A stretch of 10,523 nucleotides of DNA from Chromera velia (taxonomy: Eukaryota > Sar > Chromeraceae), in the NCBI GenBank assembly GCA_018398765.1, contig JAHBMJ010002876.1, forward strand, positions 1-10,523, in the 5' to 3' direction. A model generated the notes under the pieces. The model made no database searches. It worked only from the letters and a program-made list of their open reading frames with translations, and was not told the DNA's origin. Below, in pieces: positions 6,804 through 10,523 of this stretch. Both the position numbers and the translations under genes were made by a program. Each line of letters begins with the position of its first letter. Within the stretch, counting starts at the first letter, position 1.

Positions 6804-8432
6804 CTATTTCATCGTGTTGAACGCAGGCTTCGACGCTGCCTTCTCCTTGTCTCTGTCTCCACGGTGGAGAAGACAAGAGGAAGACATCGGAGCAGAATGA
6901 GGAACAACGAGAGAGGGTAACGCTCTTGCCGCATCACCCTGTGGAGCACTAGGCGGCCACTCGAAAGGCCGGCCGGACACCCCGAATGGGATTCCATCAC
7001 CACCGCAATGCGCAGAGGGTTCTGTATGCCATCCGTCACTACCTTCGCGGGTTCTCTGTGCAGCAGAAGGAAATCGACCGGCAGGACTGTTTTGAGTGAG
7101 AGCAGGCCTGCCGGCTGCCGGTATTCTTCTTTCATCGTCCATAGCTGCTGTGTGCACAGGCAGAGGCAGAGGCAGCTGTGGAGGCCCGCAATGTGGAGGC
7201 GGCAGATGATGTGGGGGGGCTCTGTGTTGGTCGGGGGGACAGGATCGATCCAGCACACTTGGGGGAGGGAACGGGGGGGCATGATCAGGAAGCTGTTGCT
7301 GTTGCTGCTGGGATTGCGGGGTGTGTGTGTTCTGAGTGGAAAAAGAGGAATGAGATCGGGGTGTCAAGCGGGGAGGGGCCGTCCCGACGTATTCGTTCCT
7401 TTTTCTCTGCGGGTGGGGAAGATCGGTGAGTGCCGGGGGTAGGCGCCCGGGTGGGAGTTGAGTGTCGTGTGGGGGGGAACCTGACGGGGATTGAGGGAGT
7501 GACCGATAGCCGACGCTTGTCCCACCTCCGTTCCCCCCCCGTCCGAACCTTGTCCTTGTGTCTCTGCCTGCATAGCTGTGGGGGGCAACGCGGGGGCCGG
7601 ATGAGGTATGACAGCCAATCGGGGTCCGTGTGGATCGAATTTCTGTCAACTCGCATCCCCCCTGCTGTTGCTGATGGTACTGAATGCATGAAGAAGATAG
7701 AGGGGGTGGAGGAGACGGGGCGTTTGGGGGAGCTGGCCTAAATCTGGAATCGACTTCGGCTCCCTCTCTGCCGCTTTGGAACTGCGTGTGAGAACCTCGT
7801 GCGAAATCACCGGGGAGCCGTTCAAGGGGTGGAGGCGGAGGAGGGACTGATGGAGGCGTGTGGAACTGGGAATTGACTGGACGTGGAGAGGGAAAGGCGT
7901 CTTCCCTTTCTCTTTCTGTTTCTGCTGTTCGGACCGGGAGAGGGCTGGATCGGGTCAGCAGAGGGTTCACATTCCATTCTCGACTCTGAGACGCATGGTA
8001 GGCTGTCCAGACTTTCGTGGGGGAGCCTTCATGGGCTTCTTTCTGCTTTTCTTTCTCTTGACTGTTGATGCTGCTGCGAGTGCTGCGATACCCCCCCGGG
8101 AGAATACCCTGCTGGGTCGGAGGTTGGAGACGGGGGACAGAGGAGAAATTCGGAGGCGGCGGGTACACCGCGGTGTAGGAGGGGCGTGCTGGTTCAGGCA
8201 AGGGGAAGGGTGGGGAGACAGACGCGCATGCAGAGGCAGAAGGCCGCAGCAGTGGGGCAGCTGCATGGGACGATACATATTGTCCCCCCATACTCTCAGG
8301 ATCCTTCGCCGTCTCTGTGACCCTACTCGGAAACGAGCGACCTCTTCCTACCCGTGCCTGATGACTCGGGGTCGACCACGGGTCCACCGCACGTTCCGGG
8401 GAGGAGTGCGGCTGCTGCTGTCGTGCTTCCTC
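6804..8432 (-). CDS. Exon C of the main gene: Pro/Gln/Ser-rich C-terminal region
   Basis: This block has 542 open codons and ends at TAA (6806-6804). It is dominated by Pro, Ser, Gln, Arg and Gly and is probably disordered. Landmarks on the map are QQQ near 8420, a YPPPP motif near 8150-8180, a six-Pro run near 7820-7860, QQQQGG near 7655-7670, a six-Gln run with CAG/CAA mixing at 7292-7311 and a PLPLPV run near 7155-7170. A basic QRKRNE patch lies near 7400. The exon crosses several G/C homopolymers of seven or more bases (for example near 7215, 7275 and 8092) without losing frame, which argues that the frame is real and the local sequence accurate. If the TAA at 8451 ends the protein, this block would have to be a separate gene or an unusually open 3' UTR. 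No known fold is recognised. Confidence 0.6.
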   Translation of the reverse strand, partial: EEARQQQPHSSPERAVDPWSTPSHQARVGRGRSFPSRVTETAKDPESMGGQYVSSHAAAPLLRPSASACASVSPPFPLPEPARPSYTAVYPPPPNFSSVPRLQPPTQQGILPGGYRSTRSSINSQEKEKQKEAHEGSPTKVWTAYHASQSREWNVNPLLTRSSPLPVRTAETEREREDAFPSPRPVNSQFHTPPSVPPPPPPLERLPGDFARGSHTQFQSGREGAEVDSRFRPAPPNAPSPPPPLSSSCIQYHQQQQGGCELTEIRSTRTPIGCHTSSGPRVAPHSYAGRDTRTRFGRGGNGGGTSVGYRSLPQSPSGSPPHDTQLPPGRLPPALTDLPHPQRKRNEYVGTAPPRLTPRSHSSFSTQNTHTPQSQQQQQQLPDHAPPFPPPSVLDRSCPPDQHRAPPHHLPPPHCGPPQLPLPLPVHTAAMDDERRIPAAGRPALTQNSPAGRFPSAAQRTREGSDGWHTEPSAHCGGDGIPFGVSGRPFEWPPSAPQGDAARALPSLVVPHSAPMSSSCLLHRGDRDKEKAASKPAFNTMK

Positions 8433-10322
8433 CTGTTCCCCCGTGGAGTTTTAGTCATCCCCCAGATCACTCTCTTGGTCCCAACTCTGGGCAATCAAAC
8501 CAAGAAGAACCTCCTGATCTTCTTCCCAGAACCTCTCCTCACTCCCATCCCCACGCGTCGCAAAACTCGCAGACGACGCAGGCCCCTCTCCGCTCATTCC
8601 CGAGACATCAGCAAACACAGACGACACAGGAGACGGCACTCGATCACAGACCGTCTCCCGGTGAGAGGACTGGCCCCCTCGACTCACCTCTTGCGAATTT
8701 GTGAGAAGGGAACGGGTGAGGGGTGTGGCAGGTCCAGGCGGTTGAACCTGGCCCTCCACTGCCCCAGAAACGACAACTGATGGTACGAGATTGTCGCCTC
8801 TAGAGACCCCCCCACTCTCCTGCCGACCGCTACCCCCTCCAATCGGAGTGGGCATCGTGGCAGCAGTCCTTCTCTTGTCTCCGCTAGAGGGTGCCTGTCT
8901 TATGGTGTCGCGTCTCTGTTCCCTCCTCTCCCTCTCCTTCACCTTCTCCAGGGCTTTGCGGTGCTCCTCGCGCAGAAAACGCAGAGCAGCAGTGTCAAGG
9001 GAGTTCAGGTAAGCCGTCAGCGAAACGTGGTGATGCAAGCCGATCTGCAAGTAAGTGTATGTAGCCCTTTTTCGTACTTTTCATAGATGCATTCTGATCA
9101 TGCACACCGATAATGTTTCATCGTATGCGGTGAGTCGCTTGGGGGCACTCTTTTCGCAAGCTGCGTCAGTAAGTGATCTGTCTGCGATTCTCGCAGGGCT
9201 CAAAAACCCCAGCATGGATTCTTCCGGCCAAGAGGAGGAAGCCGGGAAAATCGTTGATTGAACCCCCCAAAAAAACGAAAAAGAGAAACAATTCTTAGGA
9301 TGAATACCGAGAAAAGGAAGCAGAAGGACGCGTCCCCTCAATCACGTAAGAAAGCGGACCAACACACACACAGTCATGCACAAACAAACACAATTCTCAT
9401 TCATGCGCGCCAAACACAGAACACTCCCTGTCCCTCTCACAAACACAAGGGGGGGGTTGCCCACTGACTGAGAGAGCGTCCGGATCTTTTCCGTTGATTG
9501 CCTGCAGGTCACTCTGGATTTGCAGGTCGATCGTCAGACTCGTCTCCGGGGGCGGCTGGGACGTCGCAGCGGAGGAAGACGAGGAAGCAGGTCCAGATGC
9601 GGCTGAGGCGACAAAGTCCCCCCGCACCTTTGCACCCCCTGTTGAGGGCTTCACGCCTTCGTCAACCCCCTCCTGCTCGCACTTCCCACACCATCCCTCC
9701 CCGCTTCCATCGACGACCGGACTGCTAGCCACTGAGTCGTGACCTTTTCCTGCGCAGGCTGCCTCTCCCTCTTCCCTCCCCGAGAAGAGACGGAGACCGC
9801 CCGGACCAGCGAAGTGTCCTGGTCCCCTGGAGGGAACGGGCCGGACCTCATCCGCCGTCTCCTTTCCCACCACGCCATGATCGGCGTCTCGGGGGGAGAG
9901 AAACGGAGAGAGCGGCATTGTCGTCCCTTTCCCCCCAGGCCCTCGTCCAGCACCCGCAGATGTTGGAGACCCTCGGGGGGGAGATCGGTTGCATGGGCCC
10001 CCGGCGGCTTCTGTTTGTTGTGTGGGTGCGGTTGTTGATGCCAAACTCAACGGTTGCTGCTGTCTGTCCACCCCGTCAGAGTCAGCGCTGAATGCCCCTC
10101 CGTCTCCGTGTCTGTGCTTTGGACTTGTGTCGGACCAGGCTGCCCCACTCCCGCTGCTAGTGCTGCAGGAAGCGGCAGTCGTGAAGGCGTTGCTGGATGG
10201 GCCCTTCTTCGTGTTTTCCTGCTGTGCCGCTCTTGAGGGCGTGAGGTTGACCGGCGGATGGAAGCGGCAGAGCTCGACAGGAGACGGCTTCCCTTGAAGC
10301 TTATCGAGGTGGAACAGACGGT
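6804..10322 (-). CDS. Split gene for a large Pro/Ser/Gln-rich, mostly disordered protein (5' partial)
   Basis: I do not recognise this family. Three long open blocks join in frame through visible splice signals, giving about 945 residues plus an unseen N-terminus upstream of the window. Seen in the sequence: an N-terminal Ser/Gly/Thr-rich block (about residues 1-284), a helical charged segment (about 285-330), then Pro/Ser/Gln-rich sequence with poly-Pro, a YPPPP motif, poly-Gln and scattered basic patches (KRR, RKR), ending FNTMK. No membrane segment or catalytic motif is visible. Proline clusters of this type are known ligands for SH3, EVH1 and profilin-like domains, and Gln/Pro-rich regions occur in transcription regulators and scaffolds; a scaffold or regulatory role is inference only. 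The - strand is preferred because about 750 codons run from 9044 to 6804 with one stop, whereas + strand frames are short and Arg/Phe-rich. Expression and exact boundaries are untested. Confidence 0.6.
8433..8687 (-). other. Possible optional intron (255 bp, in frame) holding an in-frame stop
   Basis: The segment starts with a consensus donor GTGAGT and can end at GGGGGAACAG with AG at 8434-8433. It is a multiple of three, phase 0 at both ends, and contains the only in-frame stop (TAA, 8453-8451) in the long frame. A GACTAAA word around the stop resembles a branch point, 18 bases from the AG. Against it: the acceptor has no good pyrimidine tract, and the segment itself reads like coding sequence (78 open codons, including LLGLIAQSWDQESDLGDD). 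Alternatives are a genuine gene end at 8451, a second acceptor a few codons downstream (CGACAG at 8425-8420), a sequencing error or a pseudogene lesion. Confidence 0.35.
8688..9044 (-). CDS. Exon B of the main gene: helical, charged segment then disordered linker
   Basis: This is the most ordered part of the gene. It opens with IGLHHHVSLTAYLNSLDTAA and continues through LRFLREEHRKALEKVK into a run of E, R, K and Q residues to about 8900, as expected for an amphipathic helix or short coiled coil. It then becomes Ser/Gly/Pro-rich. I could not match the opening segment to a named family. The start is fixed by the CAG acceptor at 9047-9045. The proposed end is the donor CAAGAG|GTGAGT (GT at 8687-8686), a consensus site in phase 0. 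If that donor is not used, the frame continues 78 codons to a TAA at 8453-8451, ending in an acidic SDLGDD tail. That would be a complete shorter protein. Confidence 0.55.
9045..9468 (-). other. Intron between exons A and B of the main gene
   Basis: This 424-bp gap is inferred. The - strand acceptor reads ACACTTACTTGCAG with AG at 9046-9045, a good 3' splice site, and both ends are phase 0 with the donor at 9468. The part nearer exon A (9262-9468) is low complexity with runs of G, A and CACA. The part from 9100 to 9261 is not low complexity and is open on both strands, so an extra exon could be hidden here. I found no convincing acceptor/donor pair for one on the - strand. Confidence 0.45.
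9100..9261 (+). CDS. Nested small reading frame opposite the main gene's intron (53 aa, doubtful)
   Basis: From ATG 9100 the frame reads MHTDNVSSYAVSRLGALFSQ, then a stretch containing SDLSAILAGLKN, and ends GKIVD before TGA 9259-9261. Its composition is balanced and unlike the surrounding low-complexity DNA, and the central part is helix-like. It lies wholly in the proposed intron at 9045-9468, antisense to the main gene. Three + strand donor-like sites lie in or just before it (9051, 9130, 9170), so it could also be part of a spliced antisense transcript. The - strand of the same block is also open. No family is recognised. Confidence 0.15.
   Translation: MHTDNVSSYAVSRLGALFSQAASVSDLSAILAGLKNPSMDSSGQEEEAGKIVD
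9469..10322 (-). CDS. Exon A of the main - strand gene: Ser/Gly/Thr-rich segment
   Basis: The exon starts after an excellent 3' splice site: a very long pyrimidine tract ending CTTCTTGCAG, with AG at 10324-10323. Two bases (AC) complete a codon split by a phase-1 intron; the frame then reads RLFHLDKLQGKPSPVELCRF and stays open for about 284 codons. The sequence becomes low complexity, with Ser, Gly, Ala, Pro and Thr, a QQQ run, a WCGKC pair of cysteines and a five-Ser stretch near 9570-9590. The end is set at the phase-0 donor TCA|GTCAGT (GT at 9468-9467), the only reasonable donor whose phase fits exon B. It is not a consensus GTAAGT or GTGAGT site, so the 3' edge is less sure than the 5' edge. 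Without splicing the frame runs on to a stop at 9397. No known domain is recognised. Confidence 0.55.
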
Positions 10323-10523
10323 CTGCAAGAAGGCACAGGGCAGGGCAGGGAGGAAGGAAAAAGAAAATTCATTGAAAGCGCGCGAAGGGAAAGGGAGAAA
10401 GAAAACAGACAGAGAAACAAGCAAATAGACCAACGACAAACGAAGCAGACAAGAGAGACCACCAAACAGACTCTCAGGCAAGCATATCCATCAAGGTACA
10501 TAAGTACGATCACCCCCCCCCCC
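10323..10523 (-). other. Upstream intron of the main gene, reaching the window edge
   Basis: Read on the - strand this stretch is strongly pyrimidine-rich over about 150 bases (TCTGTCTG and TTTCTTTCTCCC words) and ends in CCTTCTTGCAG. I see no convincing donor for it inside the window, so the preceding exon lies beyond 10523. The last 12 bases on the + strand are a C homopolymer, a common place for an assembly to end or err. The reading frame 10481-10047 here is a shadow of the tract. Confidence 0.45.
10511..10523 (+). repeat. C homopolymer at the window end
   Basis: A run of C residues fills the last 12 bases. Long C runs recur in this genome (for example near 1143), so it may be genuine, but its exact length should be treated as unreliable. 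Confidence 0.7.

Noticed and set aside
7008-7741. Overlapping + strand frames of 144 and 103 codons
   Set aside because: Shadows of exon C; Gly/Arg/Val strings from the complement of Pro-rich codons.
7860-8780. 306-codon + strand reading frame
   Set aside because: It lies antisense to the much longer - strand frame and is rich in Arg, Phe and Leu as expected from reading Pro/Ser/Gln codons backwards. No start context or domain supports it.
9170-9197. 28-base GTAAGT...CGCAG stretch as a + strand micro-intron
   Set aside because: It is shorter than introns known in most nuclear genomes and has no room for a branch point; the two ends look like a chance match.

Overview
The window looks like nuclear DNA of a eukaryotic protist rather than bacterial or organellar DNA. 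The main gene is split by spliceosomal-type signals: GT donors, long pyrimidine tracts and CAG acceptors. Its protein is rich in Pro, Ser and Gln runs. The rest is gene-poor and full of tetra- and pentanucleotide microsatellites, long one-strand purine or pyrimidine tracts and TGCATG words. This mix fits an alveolate of the chromerid/coccidian kind (Chromera-like or Toxoplasma/Sarcocystis-like). That placement is an inference from style only; no marker gene is present. There is no rRNA, convincing tRNA, CRISPR array, operon or recognisable transposase.

Layout. Bases 1-395: no gene seen. Bases about 395-1045: an AT-richer, repeat-dense island of a different texture, ending in a cluster of CGGACA words; possibly a decayed mobile element or regulatory block. 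Bases 1046-6200: a long gene-poor stretch of microsatellites and strand-biased purine/pyrimidine blocks. It includes an imperfect 36/32-bp tandem duplication (1363-1434), (GGAT)6, (CTCTT)5, (CCCT)5 and (CTGT)8 arrays, a possible splice-flanked open segment (2871-3182) and a TGCATG cluster (5881-6017). Bases 6200-6584: a small + strand reading frame whose last 57 codons read as a secretory signal peptide followed by a short Cys-containing peptide. Bases 6804-10322: the main gene on the - strand, 5'-truncated by the window edge. Bases 10323-10523: probably its upstream intron, running to the window end in a C homopolymer.

The main gene is modelled as exon A (10322-9469), intron (9468-9045), exon B (9044-8688), a possibly retained 255-bp intron (8687-8433) and exon C (8432-6804), about 945 residues as far as visible. 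I do not recognise the family. A short helical, charged segment at the start of exon B is the only part that looks folded; the rest is predicted disordered, Pro/Ser/Gln-rich sequence with poly-Pro and poly-Gln tracts. The point most worth attention is a single in-frame TAA in an otherwise open 750-codon frame, lying inside a splice-signal-bounded, multiple-of-three segment. The gene could therefore make a short or a long protein depending on splicing. The small secreted-peptide frame and the main gene converge tail to tail, 219 bp apart.
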